Part shown: piece after piece, positions 1-10,389 of the stretch
Position numbering within the stretch: the first letter of the stretch is position 1
Layout of the letters: each line of letters starts with the position of its first letter
Assembly: GCF_026788005.1 (NCBI RefSeq)
Contig: NZ_JABEPE010000008.1
Coordinates: 62,001 to 126,000 of the forward strand
Source: Alteromonas sp. a30
GTDB lineage: Bacteria; Pseudomonadota; Gammaproteobacteria; Enterobacterales; Alteromonadaceae
Reading direction: 5' to 3'
DNA length: 64,000 bases
Notes under the pieces: generated by a model
Database searches by the model: none
What the model was told of the DNA's origin: nothing
The model's input: the letters and a program-made list of their open reading frames with translations, nothing else
Position numbers and translations under genes: made by a program

Positions 1-340
1 TTTGCACAACCGCGATGTTTTGCAACTCACCTTCTCGACCACCAATAGCAAAATAGGTCGACTCAATGTCAGTGGTCACATCATCTTCAAGCATAAACGG
101 AATAGCAGCCAATGCTTTGCTGCCGACTTTCGCTGGAAGCGTTATTTGCTTTAACAAAACGTCACTGCCGGGGACCAATGCAATAATGGATCTGTTGCCA
201 GCTCTGTCTCGCAGAGTCGACAATTCAGAGGCATCGGGTAACACCCCAGACGCAATGATCTCGTTCTGTTCAGCAGACCACACTAGCCAATTAACGGGCT
301 CTTGTATTTGCGAACCTAAACGGATGACCAACTGTTCCAC
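1..340 (-). CDS. gspL: Type II secretion protein GspL, N-terminal part (cut by window edge)
   Basis: GspL is the inner-membrane platform protein that recruits the ATPase GspE through its cytoplasmic actin-like domain. About 113 N-terminal residues are visible. The reading frame starts with GTG directly after the gspK stop codon and has a good GGAGG ribosome site inside the end of gspK. The stretch 'LPAKVGSKALAAIPFMLEDDV' region carries the typical GspL feature of a proline-phenylalanine-leucine/methionine segment followed by an acidic 'LEDD' patch. Position after gspK fits the usual C-to-N gene order. The C-terminal membrane and ferredoxin-like domains, and probably gspM and gspN, lie outside the window. 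Confidence 0.85.
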   Translation of the reverse strand, partial: MEQLVIRLGSQIQEPVNWLVWSAEQNEIIASGVLPDASELSTLRDRAGNRSIIALVPGSDVLLKQITLPAKVGSKALAAIPFMLEDDVTTDIESTYFAIGGREGELQNIAVVQ

Positions 341-1393
341 TTAAAGTTTACCTCCAAATTCTCGACGAATGATTTGTACATTATCCGATTCGTCTACTTT
401 GAACACGGTTGACATAGCAAAAGAAGCATTATTGTAACTAGCTTTGGTATGTAAAATAAAATACCGTGTTGTCACATCAAACCACGCTTGTTGCTCATCA
501 GAAAGCCCTTGAGAAGCAACTTCACTTTGGGTTAAAAAGTCTTCTTTTTTATCATAAGGAATGTTGCTAATGAGGTTATTTGCATCAGCAACAGACATAC
601 CTGTTAAAGCCGCTAACAAAGGCGCTCTCTCAGGCGTTAATGTATTAACATTTATTTTCAGCGCAGTTTCATTTGGAATAACACAAACGTACTTCATTAA
701 TTCGCTAATCCAAGGCAGCTCTGCACCTTTCACTAATCTTAATTCGGTTTTATTGGTCATTAGACCATTAGCAGCTAAATAGGGATGCTGTTTGGACTCA
801 TAATCAGGGTCTTCTGCACCAAAACTGCCACTTAAGTTAGAATCTTCATCCAACCAATCTACTAGGGAATCTTTTAACGTATCGGCACTGAGGCTTGGCA
901 CATTTAACTCCTGACTACGGAGTAAACGATGAAAAGCGGTTGCTAATCCATCAATACCATTTTGCTGATTACTACCACGATTATTTTGGTTGTTACCACC
1001 GGTATTGTTATTCCCTTGGTTATTATTGCCATTCGCATTGCCGTTAGCGTTTCCTTGCTCTCCCCCCTCAGCCAATGCGTTCAAGTTGAAACAACTTTGC
1101 ATATCCTCTAGCTGCGCTTGAATGCCGCCACCGGGCAATGGAAAAGCCAGTTCGGAAGATGCCCAAGGTTGTTTGATATGAATGATATCTTCGTCTTCTT
1201 CCAATAATTTGCGTATGGCAATAGCAGCGTACTCCTCTGCGCCCATTGCATACCAATAAGCTTGATTCCCATCTTTTAAATTCGCCGCTCTACGCACCTG
1301 AATCTGTAGACGTCCTGCCATTTCTGTAGCAATAATTGTGACCATTGCCACAATCAACAACACGACAATTAGTGCGACGCCCCGTTGCTTCAT
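341..1393 (-). CDS. gspK: Type II secretion minor pseudopilin GspK
   Basis: GspK is the large minor pseudopilin that caps the tip of the T2SS pseudopilus together with GspI and GspJ. The protein (350 residues) opens with MKQRG followed by a hydrophobic helix (VALIVVLLIVAMVTIIATE), the class III prepilin signal cleaved by GspO/PilD; the glutamate in the helix is present. The rest matches the GspK body, including the 'VNVNT'-like segment INVNTLTPE. Unusually, residues about 110-146 are almost entirely Asn, Gly and Gln, which looks like a low-complexity insertion in the large alpha domain. The gene overlaps gspJ by 4 bases and abuts gspL. Confidence 0.93.
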   Translation of the reverse strand: MKQRGVALIVVLLIVAMVTIIATEMAGRLQIQVRRAANLKDGNQAYWYAMGAEEYAAIAIRKLLEEDEDIIHIKQPWASSELAFPLPGGGIQAQLEDMQSCFNLNALAEGGEQGNANGNANGNNNQGNNNTGGNNQNNRGSNQQNGIDGLATAFHRLLRSQELNVPSLSADTLKDSLVDWLDEDSNLSGSFGAEDPDYESKQHPYLAANGLMTNKTELRLVKGAELPWISELMKYVCVIPNETALKINVNTLTPERAPLLAALTGMSVADANNLISNIPYDKKEDFLTQSEVASQGLSDEQQAWFDVTTRYFILHTKASYNNASFAMSTVFKVDESDNVQIIRREFGGKL

Positions 1394-2022
1394 GCAGGGC
1401 CTCCAGCAGCTAATGCAAATTCCCTACGAATACGGCCAAAACTTTTGGTTTCGATGATCAAGGCGACCGCTTTGGGTAGTTCTTCTCCTGAGTAGTTGTC
1501 TCCCCAGTTAGAGGTATCTTCGGCGTCTTGTTTTTGACGTAAAAAGAACTCAACTTGGAAATCTTCTACATCCTCAAGTAACACTTTCACTCTGGGTTCT
1601 GCTCCTACTACGTTATCCACATAATTGGAATAGACCTTTTCCAGCCTGCCTTCTTGAAGTCGATAACCCACGGCTTGCAACGTACTTCTTGGTAACATTA
1701 ATTGTGGGTTTTGCCAGCCAAGCCGAACAAAACCAATACCATCCGCTTCGCTCTCGAGGAAGTTTTCTCCCCCTTTTAAAACAATCTTGTTGTCTCCCGT
1801 TGAAGACCTAACAGGGCGCGCTGTAGCTTGTAGCAAATCTCGCTCTATTGTGAGCATGATGCGTTGCAATCGTTGTAGTGCAGCAAACTTTTCTTGTGAC
1901 GCTTCATCACTATCCAGTACCCGATTTAGCACACTATTTGATGCCAACCCAATAATCGTAAAAATGGCGATAGCAACCATTATCTCCAGCAAAGTAAAGC
2001 CGCGAGATCGTCTAACGAGCAT
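1390..2022 (-). CDS. gspJ: Type II secretion minor pseudopilin GspJ
   Basis: GspJ is a minor pseudopilin of the T2SS tip complex. I place the start at the internal ATG at 2022 (MLVRRSRGFTLLE), which gives 210 residues, a normal short positively charged leader before the RGFTLLE prepilin cleavage site, and a GGAG ribosome site 8 bases upstream. A longer reading frame from 2091 would overlap gspI by 80 bases and give an atypically long leader. After the cleavage site comes a hydrophobic helix (IMVAIAIFTIIGLAS) and the GspJ beta-rich domain. Overlaps gspI by 11 bases and gspK by 4, so translation is probably coupled. Confidence 0.92.
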   Translation of the reverse strand: MLVRRSRGFTLLEIMVAIAIFTIIGLASNSVLNRVLDSDEASQEKFAALQRLQRIMLTIERDLLQATARPVRSSTGDNKIVLKGGENFLESEADGIGFVRLGWQNPQLMLPRSTLQAVGYRLQEGRLEKVYSNYVDNVVGAEPRVKVLLEDVEDFQVEFFLRQKQDAEDTSNWGDNYSGEELPKAVALIIETKSFGRIRREFALAAGGPA

Positions 2023-2419
2023 TACGCGCTCCAACAACGGGTCGCGATAAAAACGTGGTAACACTGGTGATAATGTTTTCCCCCGCTTCATCTGAACTCA
2101 CTCTTACCTCAATGGAGAGCATGTCCTTTTCTTGTGTTTCCACGGTTTTTTGTTGCCAATACCACGTTGCCCCGGCCATTTCTTCGGCTCCCTTGGCATT
2201 ATTTTGAGGTGGCCATTTTTCTTCTAAAGACAACTGAGTTAAGCGGTTATTAGCAACCCACGTAGCGAAAGTGAGATCTTGTAAAACAGACACTCCTCGC
2301 AAATGTTCTGTTACTGCATTCATCACAGAAACTGAAGAAAATGCGAAAATGAACAACGCAACCATCACTTCGACGAGCGTCATGCCTTTTATTTTTTTCA
2401 GCAATTTATTCATTTTCAT
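2012..2419 (-). CDS. gspI: Type II secretion minor pseudopilin GspI
   Basis: GspI nucleates the pseudopilus tip with GspJ and GspK. The 135-residue product has a basic leader (MKMNKLLKKIK), the cleavage motif GMTLVEVM with the conserved Glu at +5, and a hydrophobic helix, followed by a short domain of the size expected of GspI. The start overlaps the end of gspH by 4 bases (ATG inside the stop), as usual in this operon. Confidence 0.92.
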   Translation of the reverse strand: MKMNKLLKKIKGMTLVEVMVALFIFAFSSVSVMNAVTEHLRGVSVLQDLTFATWVANNRLTQLSLEEKWPPQNNAKGAEEMAGATWYWQQKTVETQEKDMLSIEVRVSSDEAGENIITSVTTFLSRPVVGARNAR

Positions 2420-3045
2420 AGCGAATCCAATGGCCCTTCTAATTCAAGTGGCGTTTCATCAATGCCATTAACCTTAAAGTAGGTAATAGGCTCATCGCTA
2501 AAATCCGGTTCAAATTTGAACACCAAACTAAAGGGTGTAATTTCACCACTGGAGAAAATCAGAATTTGTGGTGGAGGTAGCTTTTTCTCTTCTTCATTGC
2601 CTATTTCTACACCTTCGTCAGAAATAGATAATTCTTCGTCGAAAACGTCCTGATCAAACAGGTTGTCATCGCCTTGCCAAGGAAGCCCATCAAGGACCAA
2701 TTCCAAGGTAAAAGGCTCTGATAATTCGGTTTCTTTAAGTATTTTGTCACCTGAAAACAGTTGCCATTTTTGCTCCTGATCCAGATACATAAACTGATAG
2801 AGTTGTTTGTCTTCTTCAATGCGTAAACCTAGCTGTTGTTGGTTAAGAATGGCCATATCTGAGGCCATATCAACAACAACTTGGAAACGCCGAGCCTCTT
2901 TTTCAAGCAACTCAGCCTGACTTCTGCCCCCAATATTCACCACCACAAAGCTGACAAACAGCGCCATCAAAGTGATAACCAGCATCACCTCTAATAAAGT
3001 GAAGCCGGTTTCATGACGATGTTTGGGTGCGGTTGTGGTTCTCAC
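2416..3045 (-). CDS. gspH: Type II secretion minor pseudopilin GspH
   Basis: GspH is a minor pseudopilin that links the GspIJK tip to the GspG fibre. The product (209 residues) has a basic leader and the motif TGFTLLEVM followed by a hydrophobic helix. It is somewhat longer than many GspH proteins because of a very acidic loop around residues 120-160 (many Asp/Glu, then a PPP run). The start is GTG with no clear ribosome site, and no in-frame ATG or better start exists between it and the prepilin motif. It follows gspG by about 40 bases. Confidence 0.9.
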   Translation of the reverse strand: MRTTTAPKHRHETGFTLLEVMLVITLMALFVSFVVVNIGGRSQAELLEKEARRFQVVVDMASDMAILNQQQLGLRIEEDKQLYQFMYLDQEQKWQLFSGDKILKETELSEPFTLELVLDGLPWQGDDNLFDQDVFDEELSISDEGVEIGNEEEKKLPPPQILIFSSGEITPFSLVFKFEPDFSDEPITYFKVNGIDETPLELEGPLDSL

Positions 3046-3084
3046 AATATTGCATCATTCAATGAGTACAGGCAGTACATGTTA

Positions 3085-3510
3085 TTAATTCAGGAAGTCG
3101 CTTAGGTTCCAGTTACCGATGTCATCATCAGTACCTGCTTGACCGTCTGGACCATTGCTGAACAAGTCAATCGTGCCTAACTCCCCCGGGCTGAGCAATT
3201 GATAATCGTTACCCCAAGGGTCTTGAGGTAAACGCTTAATAAAGCCATCCGTTGGGTAATTACGTGGGATAGGTTCAATTGTTGGCTCATTAACCAGCGC
3301 ATCTAAACCCTGTTCCGTTGTAGGAAACACGTTATTGCGTAGCTTGTACATCTCTAGCGCGCCTTCCAATTGCTGTACATCAACCGCAGCTTTTTTCAGT
3401 TTCGCTTCTTCGGTATTACCCAAAATATTGGGGGCAATGATCGCTGTCATCAAACCAATAATTAAGATAACAACCATTACTTCTATTAGGCTGAAGCCCT
3501 TTGTTTTCAT
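3085..3510 (-). CDS. gspG: Type II secretion major pseudopilin GspG
   Basis: GspG is the major subunit of the T2SS pseudopilus, the piston that pushes folded exoproteins through GspD. The 141-residue protein begins MKTKGFSLIEVM, a short leader and a perfect class III prepilin site, followed by a hydrophobic helix. The C-terminal part shows the GspG signature: an alpha region with TTEQGLDALV, the DPWGNDYQ segment and the calcium-binding loop NGPDGQAGTDDDIGNW. Length and gene position are typical. Confidence 0.96.
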   Translation of the reverse strand: MKTKGFSLIEVMVVILIIGLMTAIIAPNILGNTEEAKLKKAAVDVQQLEGALEMYKLRNNVFPTTEQGLDALVNEPTIEPIPRNYPTDGFIKRLPQDPWGNDYQLLSPGELGTIDLFSNGPDGQAGTDDDIGNWNLSDFLN

Positions 3511-3525
3511 ACTGCTTCTCCTTCT

Positions 3526-4743
3526 TTACACTAAAGAATTCAGGGATACGATTGGTAACAAAATGGCGATAATAATGAAGAACACAATCCCCGCCATCAA
3601 TAAAACAATTGCAGGGGTCATGATACTCAACGCAATATTGACTTGAGTTTCAAATTCGCGGTCTTGATTATCCGCAGCCCTTGCTAACATTTGTTGTAAT
3701 TCACCACTTTTCTCACCGGAAGCAATCATATGCATCATCATGGGTGGAAACGTTTTGGTTTTTTCTAGCGCAACTTTAAGGCTCGATCCTTCTTGAACTA
3801 ACGTAGCCGCCTCTAAAATCAGCTTCTTAATATAATCGTTGGTGAGCACTTGCCCAGCTATACGCATACCATCCAAAACAGGTACCGCACTAGCGGTTAA
3901 AATACTTAATGTGCTGGCGAAACGTGCTGTGTTTAACCCTTTAATCACTTTGCCAAATACGGGTAGGCCAAGCATCCTTTGATGCACTTTTAAGCGGAAA
4001 CTGGGAACCGTCATCATGCGTTTAAAACCAATTGCCAACAGAATAACCGCAACGATGACAAAAACGATGTATGACTTAAACCACTCACTGATGGCAATTA
4101 AGAACTGAGTGACCCCAGGTAATTCTTGCCCCATGGTGTCGAACTGCCCCACAATTTTAGGAACAACGTAGGTTAACAATAGGCTTACAATACCAAAGGC
4201 AATGGTCAGCATAAGAATGGGGTAAATCATTGCTTGAGATATTTTGCTGCGAATATGTTGGCGCTTTTCCGTATAATCAGCCAACCGATTTAACACGGTA
4301 TCCAAATGTCCAGACTTCTCCCCTGCTGCAACCATCGCTCGGAATAGGTTGTCAAAAATAGAGGGGAAATCGGCCATAGCATCAGCAAGAGAATGACCTT
4401 CTACTACCCTGCTTCTCACTGCCAGCATCATATTTTTCTGACGTGGTTTTTCGCACTGTTCAGCTACCGCTTGTAATGATTCTTCCAACGGTAATGCAGA
4501 CTCAACTAAGGTAGCGAGCTGACGAGTTAATAGCGCCAGATCCGACGTTGAAATTGATGGTTGAAAGAGCGTAAAACCAGAAGAACCTTGTTTTTTTGCT
4601 TTTTCCGCAACCTGCTCAAGTTCAAGAGGAATTAAGCCTTTTTCTCTAAGTTGGGCGCGAACTTGTTTTGCATTATCGCCTTCTAACACACCGGACTTAT
4701 TGCGCCCGGTTTTATCCATTGCTTTATACGAAAAGGCAGCCAT
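3526..4743 (-). CDS. gspF: Type II secretion inner-membrane protein GspF
   Basis: GspF is the polytopic inner-membrane protein of the assembly platform that couples GspE ATP hydrolysis to pseudopilus growth. The product has 405 residues, the family's usual size, with two repeated cytoplasmic T2SSF domains (about residues 70-190 and 270-395), each containing the VAAGEKSG / IASGEKSG motif, and three membrane helices near residues 170, 220 and the C-terminus. The start is 1 base after the gspE stop, and the gene is followed closely by gspG. Confidence 0.96.
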   Translation of the reverse strand: MAAFSYKAMDKTGRNKSGVLEGDNAKQVRAQLREKGLIPLELEQVAEKAKKQGSSGFTLFQPSISTSDLALLTRQLATLVESALPLEESLQAVAEQCEKPRQKNMMLAVRSRVVEGHSLADAMADFPSIFDNLFRAMVAAGEKSGHLDTVLNRLADYTEKRQHIRSKISQAMIYPILMLTIAFGIVSLLLTYVVPKIVGQFDTMGQELPGVTQFLIAISEWFKSYIVFVIVAVILLAIGFKRMMTVPSFRLKVHQRMLGLPVFGKVIKGLNTARFASTLSILTASAVPVLDGMRIAGQVLTNDYIKKLILEAATLVQEGSSLKVALEKTKTFPPMMMHMIASGEKSGELQQMLARAADNQDREFETQVNIALSIMTPAIVLLMAGIVFFIIIAILLPIVSLNSLV

Positions 4744-4744
4744 C

Positions 4745-6310
4745 TTATTCGTCCCTAGTTACACGCAATACCTCTTCAAGCGTAGTGCGGCCTTCCAAAA
4801 CTTTTCGACACCCGTCATCACGAATGCTAGGAGTAAACTGACGAATGTACCTTTCAATTGCTTGTTCGCCACGACCGTTGTGAATTTGGTCGCGAATATT
4901 CTCATCCACCACTAACAATTCATGAATCCCCGTACGGCCCCGATACCCCGTATAGTTACAAGCAGGACAGCCTTTAGGCGCATAGATTACAGGCATCTCC
5001 TCACCGGGCTTTATGCCCAATAGCTCTCGTTCACGATCGGTTGGAGTATGTTCTTCACGACAATCAGAGCAGAGGGTTCTAACTAGGCGTTGCGATAATA
5101 CCGCCAACAAACTAGAAGAAAGCAAGAATGGCTCAATTCCCATATCTTCCAAGCGCGTAATAGCACCCGAAGCGGTATTTGTATGGAGCGTTGATAACAC
5201 TAAGTGACCGGTTAAACTGGCCTGAACACCAATTTGCGCGGTTTCAAGGTCACGGATTTCCCCAATCATTACAACGTCTGGATCCTGACGAAGAATAGCC
5301 CGCAAACCGCGCGCAAATGTCATATCAACACGTGGGTTAACCTGTGTTTGTCCGATACCTTGTAAATCGAATTCGATTGGGTCTTCAACGGTAAGAATGT
5401 TTCTGTCTTTCGAATTAATTTCCGAGAGTCCGGCATACAGCGTGGTACTTTTACCGGATCCTGTTGGACCCGTAACCAGAATAATGCCGTGGGGCTTGCG
5501 GATAAGCTGGGAAAAAGTTTTGCGGTTTTCTGGTGTCATGCCTAAATCTTTTAGATTTAAGCGAGCGTTGTTTTTATCAAGCAAACGTAATACCACGCGC
5601 TCACCATGACCAGTTGGCATGGTACTCACACGCACATCCACCGCTCGACCAGCTATACGCAAGGTAATACGACCATCTTGCGGAACGCGCTTTTCAGCGA
5701 TATCGAGTTTCGCCATAACTTTTATACGCGAAACCAGCATCGATGACAGCTTACGATTGGGTCTTAAGATCTCACGTAAAACACCATCGACACGGAACCG
5801 CACAACTAATTGATTTTCAAACGTTTCAACGTGAATATCGGAAGCGCCTTCCTTAATCGCCTCGCCCAACATAGCATTGATTAGCTTGATAATTGGCGCG
5901 TCATCTTCACTCTCTAGCAAATCTTCTGTTTCAGGCAGTTCTTCTGCTAAAGAGAATAAATCCGACTCATTACCGATGTCTTCCATCAGTTGTTTAGCGG
6001 CAGAAGTATCACGTTGATAACTGTCTGTAAGTAGCCCTTCGAAGCGGTCGTTTTCAACTTCTTCTAAGGTGAAGCCTTCCCCCAAAAATCGCCTTACTTC
6101 AGCAAATACGGGAAAAGGTGTTTCATCTGTGTAGTAAACCGTTGGAGGCTCAGTCGCCATATTAAGCAATACATGGTGTCGCTTAGCGTAACCAAACGAT
6201 AGCTGTTTAATCGCCCCATCTTGTTCGACTTCAGCAGCATCAATTTCATGCTCGATAACCTCATCGAGCACTTCTTGTGTTGTGGTTTTTAGGCTAGCCG
6301 TTTCAGACAT
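4745..6310 (-). CDS. gspE: Type II secretion ATPase GspE
   Basis: GspE is the hexameric cytoplasmic ATPase that powers type II secretion. I chose the ATG at 6310 (MSETASLK, 521 residues), which has a GAAGGA ribosome site and lies 2 bases after gspD; an upstream start would run into gspD. The N-terminal domain (to about residue 130) binds GspL. The catalytic part has the Walker A loop GPTGSGKST at residues 281-289, the aspartate and histidine boxes ([22 protein letters not shown]) and a tetracysteine zinc site (CSDC ... CPAC) near the C-terminus, all typical of active GspE. Confidence 0.96.
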   Translation of the reverse strand: MSETASLKTTTQEVLDEVIEHEIDAAEVEQDGAIKQLSFGYAKRHHVLLNMATEPPTVYYTDETPFPVFAEVRRFLGEGFTLEEVENDRFEGLLTDSYQRDTSAAKQLMEDIGNESDLFSLAEELPETEDLLESEDDAPIIKLINAMLGEAIKEGASDIHVETFENQLVVRFRVDGVLREILRPNRKLSSMLVSRIKVMAKLDIAEKRVPQDGRITLRIAGRAVDVRVSTMPTGHGERVVLRLLDKNNARLNLKDLGMTPENRKTFSQLIRKPHGIILVTGPTGSGKSTTLYAGLSEINSKDRNILTVEDPIEFDLQGIGQTQVNPRVDMTFARGLRAILRQDPDVVMIGEIRDLETAQIGVQASLTGHLVLSTLHTNTASGAITRLEDMGIEPFLLSSSLLAVLSQRLVRTLCSDCREEHTPTDRERELLGIKPGEEMPVIYAPKGCPACNYTGYRGRTGIHELLVVDENIRDQIHNGRGEQAIERYIRQFTPSIRDDGCRKVLEGRTTLEEVLRVTRDE

Positions 6311-6312
6311 GA

Positions 6313-8361
6313 TTAGTCCTTCGCCTCGGCGTCTTTCTGCTGCAAGTAATCTTCGAAAGATGGCGGCAGCTCTAGCGGGTTTTTCCAATCAGGTAAGCTT
6401 GGCGTATCCGTATTAGGCATTAATGGAATGCCCTCAGCCTGACGCTTCAATTGCTCTGCTCGAATAAAGTTATACTTGCGATGACTGATCTTATTCATGG
6501 TAATACCGTCACGAATAATCTTCGGACGAATAAAGACAAGCAAATTACGACGACGCTTACTGGTCGTTGTTGATTTAAATAGGTTACCTAAGAATGGAAT
6601 GTCACCTAACAACGGCACCTTAGAGATACTTTCTTGAATATCTTCATCAATCAGGCCACCTAACACAACGGTGTCGCCATCGTCAGCCATTACGGTGGTT
6701 TTAATTTCACGTTTGTTGATTGCAATATCAACGGCAGTAGCACCACTAACACTCGACACTTCCTGCTCAATAATAAGCTGAACCGCCGAGCCTTCGTTAA
6801 TTTGCGGAGTGACTTTTAACTTGGTACCGACTTCCTTACGTTCTACGGTTTGGAAAGGGTTGGCGTTGTTTGAACCCGTTTGAGCGCCGGTGATAATTGG
6901 TACTTCTTGACCAACAATAAAGAAGGCTTCTTCGTTATCCATCGTGGTTAAATGTGGCGTTGCAAGGATATTAGAATTGGTATCCGAGCTTACTGCCTGC
7001 ACAATCGCTCCCCAATCATCCTCTACAATACCGACCATAAAGCCATTCACATTCCCCAACAAGTTGGCTAATAACGTTGGATCACCCTCTTCGGTTTCTT
7101 CAATAGGCGTCACTTCACCATTTTCACTACCAATAACGTTGCTGCGAATCGTTCTGTCACGCGCTTGGTCAATAGCAACGGCGAGCTGACCAATTGGAAC
7201 TGTGCCGTTAGTAAATTGCTGACCGCCACCACTTGATGTTGCCCACTGAACACCCAAGCTTGTGCCGTCACCTTCAAAGACTTCAACAATGATTGCTTCA
7301 ACTAGCACCTGCGCACGACGCACGTCTAACTGGCGAATAACCTCTAGCAATGATGACATCATGTCCGGTTCCGCAGTGATAACCAATGCATTTGAGTCGA
7401 CATGTGCTTCAATACTGATGTCGCGATCACTATTACGGCGACGAGAATTGGCACTACCTTGTTGTTGCTGACCTTCTGCTTTAATGCTGGCGCTCACTCC
7501 TTGGAGCACTTTAACAAGCTCTTCTGCTTTAGCGTATTTAAGGAAAGTAACGCGGGTATTACCGTTGGTTTCTAATTCTTTATCCAAACGCGAGATAAGC
7601 TTAATAATTCGTTGACGCGCTTTAATATCGCCACTAACGATCACGCTATTTGTACGATCATCAGCAACTATTTTAGGCTCAAGGTTTGGAGGCGTATTTT
7701 GTTTGTTTTGTGAATTGTTAATGCTTTCAATGATGCGAACCATCTCTGATGCAGAAGCGTATTTCAGCTTAACAATTTCAACCTCGCGGTCGCCGGCCTT
7801 ATCGACCCGCTCAATAATCTCTGTTAAACGGTTTACGACTGCCGCCCGGCCTGTAAGCATCATGACGTTAGAAGGGTCGTGACTGATAACATTACCGCCC
7901 CCTGCTTGGTCATTTAACTGGCGTAGAATAGGTGCAAGTTCACGCACCGGCACACTGTAAACAGGCACAACGCGCGTGATCATCTCATCGCCATCGTACA
8001 ACTGGCCATCAATAACCGGGATATTCGACGTTTTTGCGTCTTTGTCGCGAACCACTTTCAAAACGCCTGTTGGCATTTCTACTACGGCATAGCCATAAAC
8101 TTGCAACACATTTAAGAAGAATTGGTAATACTGTTCTTCTGTTAATAAGTCATAACTACGAACCGTAATTTTGCCACGTACATTAGGATCAACAATGATG
8201 GTTCTTTTTAAATTCTTACCAACAATATTGATAAATTCCGTGATTTCCGTCCCTTTAAAATTAGGGGAATATTCCGCAGCAATGCTTGAAGCACTGATCG
8301 TTGGTAGTATAAATACTGATGTTGCGAGTAAGGTTTTTAAGACTTGGGTGATAAGCCGCAT
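6313..8361 (-). CDS. gspD: Type II secretion outer-membrane secretin GspD
   Basis: GspD forms the multimeric outer-membrane channel through which folded exoproteins leave the periplasm. The 682-residue protein has a signal peptide ending in SIAA (cleavage near residue 29), an N0 domain starting at [18 protein letters not shown]1-N3 repeats ([43 protein letters not shown]) and a C-terminal secretin domain with the signature [15 protein letters not shown] Gln/Ser/Arg-rich loop lies in N3. It sits between gspC (14 bases) and gspE (2 bases). Confidence 0.96.
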   Translation of the reverse strand: MRLITQVLKTLLATSVFILPTISASSIAAEYSPNFKGTEITEFINIVGKNLKRTIIVDPNVRGKITVRSYDLLTEEQYYQFFLNVLQVYGYAVVEMPTGVLKVVRDKDAKTSNIPVIDGQLYDGDEMITRVVPVYSVPVRELAPILRQLNDQAGGGNVISHDPSNVMMLTGRAAVVNRLTEIIERVDKAGDREVEIVKLKYASASEMVRIIESINNSQNKQNTPPNLEPKIVADDRTNSVIVSGDIKARQRIIKLISRLDKELETNGNTRVTFLKYAKAEELVKVLQGVSASIKAEGQQQQGSANSRRRNSDRDISIEAHVDSNALVITAEPDMMSSLLEVIRQLDVRRAQVLVEAIIVEVFEGDGTSLGVQWATSSGGGQQFTNGTVPIGQLAVAIDQARDRTIRSNVIGSENGEVTPIEETEEGDPTLLANLLGNVNGFMVGIVEDDWGAIVQAVSSDTNSNILATPHLTTMDNEEAFFIVGQEVPIITGAQTGSNNANPFQTVERKEVGTKLKVTPQINEGSAVQLIIEQEVSSVSGATAVDIAINKREIKTTVMADDGDTVVLGGLIDEDIQESISKVPLLGDIPFLGNLFKSTTTSKRRRNLLVFIRPKIIRDGITMNKISHRKYNFIRAEQLKRQAEGIPLMPNTDTPSLPDWKNPLELPPSFEDYLQQKDAEAKD

Positions 8362-8375
8362 ATTCTTATCCTATG

Positions 8376-9323
8376 TTATTCTTCTTCCGACTCAGGCAAG
8401 GTTAGGTAAAGATCTTCTTCTACACCGTCACGTAGTACGGTAAGTTCCATTTTTTTAGAGTTTCGAAGCACTTCCATGGCTTGCATTGCCTGACCGACGT
8501 CTGTCAGATCGAGCCCATTAATTTCGGTTACTACATCATTATCACGTAGCCCCGAATTTGCGAATAAACTGGTATTTTTCCCCGGGTTTACACGATAGCC
8601 TGTTAGATCGCCTCCGTCTCTCATTGGCGTAATCTTAATAAAATCTAGGAAGCGCTCCGGTTTTGCTCTTAAGTTCGCTAATTGCTCACTGGAAACAGGG
8701 CTATTAACGTTTTTTAAATTTAGTGACTTTAGCGAAGGCGGACCTGAGTCTTCTTCCTCAGCCCTCTGGCTTCCGACAATCTGATTACGCGCTAATTTGT
8801 TAAACTCTACGCCATCTAGCATCAAGGTTTCAAAGCGAGATCCATTACGGATGATAATGCGGTCAACCAATACTTCATGAATAGAAGCACGAGTTCCTTC
8901 AATATTCTCACCAATACCGTAGGTTGCTTGTTGCCCTCGGTAATCAACAATGGCCGCACCGGCCTCAACGAGAGAGGATGCAACCACTCCCGTTAGTCTT
9001 AAATTAAGTTGGGTTTGAGGCGCGTCTTGTACGATAGGTTCAACCTTCTTTGGCTTTTCATTTGCGCTACCAAACAAGTTCAAATTTTGGACGCCTGAAA
9101 TATTGACGCTATTTTGAGAAGAGGCATTTTGAGAAGACGCATCTGATCTAGCTTGTGAAGATGCAGGTTCGGCATTCGGTTCGGGTAGTAAACGCCAGGT
9201 GAAATCAGCTACGAGAACGATTAAATAAATCACCAACAAAGCAACAACAGCAGTATTTATTGTCTGCTGATAGCGCTGAATTTGTCGCCAAATTTGACTG
9301 ATAATTTCGTCACTTGTTGTCAT
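8376..9323 (-). CDS. gspC: Type II secretion protein GspC
   Basis: GspC is the bitopic inner-membrane protein whose periplasmic HR domain contacts the N0 domain of GspD and helps choose substrates. The 315-residue product has a short cytoplasmic N-terminus, one membrane helix (about residues 21-43), a Ser/Ala/Asn-rich linker, an HR domain (LNLRLTGVVASSLVEAGAAI, about residues 105-170) and a C-terminal PDZ domain (GYRVNPGKNTSLFANSGLRDNDVV onwards). It is the first gene of the gsp operon; the promoter should lie in the 526-base gap to hslR. Confidence 0.94.
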   Translation of the reverse strand: MTTSDEIISQIWRQIQRYQQTINTAVVALLVIYLIVLVADFTWRLLPEPNAEPASSQARSDASSQNASSQNSVNISGVQNLNLFGSANEKPKKVEPIVQDAPQTQLNLRLTGVVASSLVEAGAAIVDYRGQQATYGIGENIEGTRASIHEVLVDRIIIRNGSRFETLMLDGVEFNKLARNQIVGSQRAEEEDSGPPSLKSLNLKNVNSPVSSEQLANLRAKPERFLDFIKITPMRDGGDLTGYRVNPGKNTSLFANSGLRDNDVVTEINGLDLTDVGQAMQAMEVLRNSKKMELTVLRDGVEEDLYLTLPESEEE

Positions 9324-9849
9324 AAAAATGTATTCGTTCTAGCTTAAAAATTTGTCATTTGAGCAAAACTATACCCAAAATAGGGCTGCACATAATAGAT
9401 GCTCGCCCAAAAGGGTACAACCATATCCGAGCCGAATTACAAAAAAATAACAAAGTTGATGTTTATTTTGTCAAATTCTCTGAACAAACTCGGGCAAAGA
9501 GTTACAACATTAAGCTAACTCATTGAATGAATGCTGAATAGCCTAATATTTGGACCAATTTATTTACCGGGAGGTATCTTTACATAATGTAGAGGCTTTT
9601 CCTAGAGCCGCCGTTTAACTTTTGCATCATCACTCAATTGACGTGGAACAAGCCAGTTTTTTATTCAATCGAAACGACTTTAGTTATTCGCACGACTAAC
9701 AAACTAAGATTAAATGATTTTATTGAAACATGGGTTATGATAGTTAGCTCTGAAACGTAAACAAGCTGCTAACAATACAGAATACCTGTTGCCACCGGCT
9801 TACCGCTTAAGTGAATCTAATAATCAGCATAAGGTAAAAACGAGATTAC
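9324..9849. other. 526-base divergent intergenic region (gspC / hslR)
   Basis: No reading frame here looks coding. Because gspC reads left and hslR reads right, the promoters of both the secretion operon and the hslR-hslO genes must lie here. I could not find a convincing -35/-10 pair for either; there are AT-rich blocks near 9420-9470 and 9710-9740. The length is greater than in the other gaps of the window, which would suit regulatory sites, but I recognise none. Confidence 0.5.
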
Positions 9850-10254
9850 ATGAGCAATCAGAAAGAGACCAACAATACTGCTGCCGTCCGAATTGATAAA
9901 TGGCTTTGGGCAGCCCGCTTCTTTAAAACGCGGGCAACCGCCAGAGAAATGGTGCAATCGGGTCGTGTTCAATATAATGGCGCGCGCGCTAAACCAAGCA
10001 AAGTGGTTGAACTAGGTGCAAAGGTTTCCATTCCTGCGGGCTTCGATATGAAGGAAGTCATTATCGAAAAAATTATGGATAAGCGTCAGGGAGCCCCTAT
10101 TGCGCAAACCTTATATCGGGAAACCGAGCAGAGCGTGAAGAAACGCGAAGAAAACAAACTCGCAAGACAAACGCAAAGCTTTCATAGCCCTCGACCAGAG
10201 AATAAGCCTGATAAAAAACAACGTCGTGAATTGATAAAGATGAAACATCAATAA
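9850..10254 (+). CDS. hslR: Ribosome-associated heat shock protein Hsp15
   Basis: Hsp15 binds 50S subunits that carry a stalled nascent chain and helps recycle them after heat shock. The 134-residue protein matches the family in length (133 in E. coli) and has the S4-type RNA-binding motif near the N-terminus (VRIDKWLWAARFFKTR, residues 13-28, then ATAREMVQSGRVQYNG), followed by a highly basic C-terminal tail rich in Lys, Arg and Gln. It is followed after 135 bases by hslO, the same pairing as in enterobacteria. Confidence 0.95.
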   Translation: MSNQKETNNTAAVRIDKWLWAARFFKTRATAREMVQSGRVQYNGARAKPSKVVELGAKVSIPAGFDMKEVIIEKIMDKRQGAPIAQTLYRETEQSVKKREENKLARQTQSFHSPRPENKPDKKQRRELIKMKHQ

Positions 10255-10389
10255 AACTTAGTTTAATGTTGTTTTCGTTCAACTCACTACACTGCTAAAA
10301 TGGCCCACAGTTCTAGTTATCCTAATTTGATGCTGATGGGAGCTTAACCTTTCCGCTCTCAGCCGCAATATAAGTTATTCGGAGTTCCC

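Noticed and set aside
1-9323. Type IV pilus assembly operon instead of type II secretion
   Set aside because: The gene order C-D-E-F-G-H-I-J-K-L, the GspC PDZ domain and the GspG calcium loop define type II secretion.
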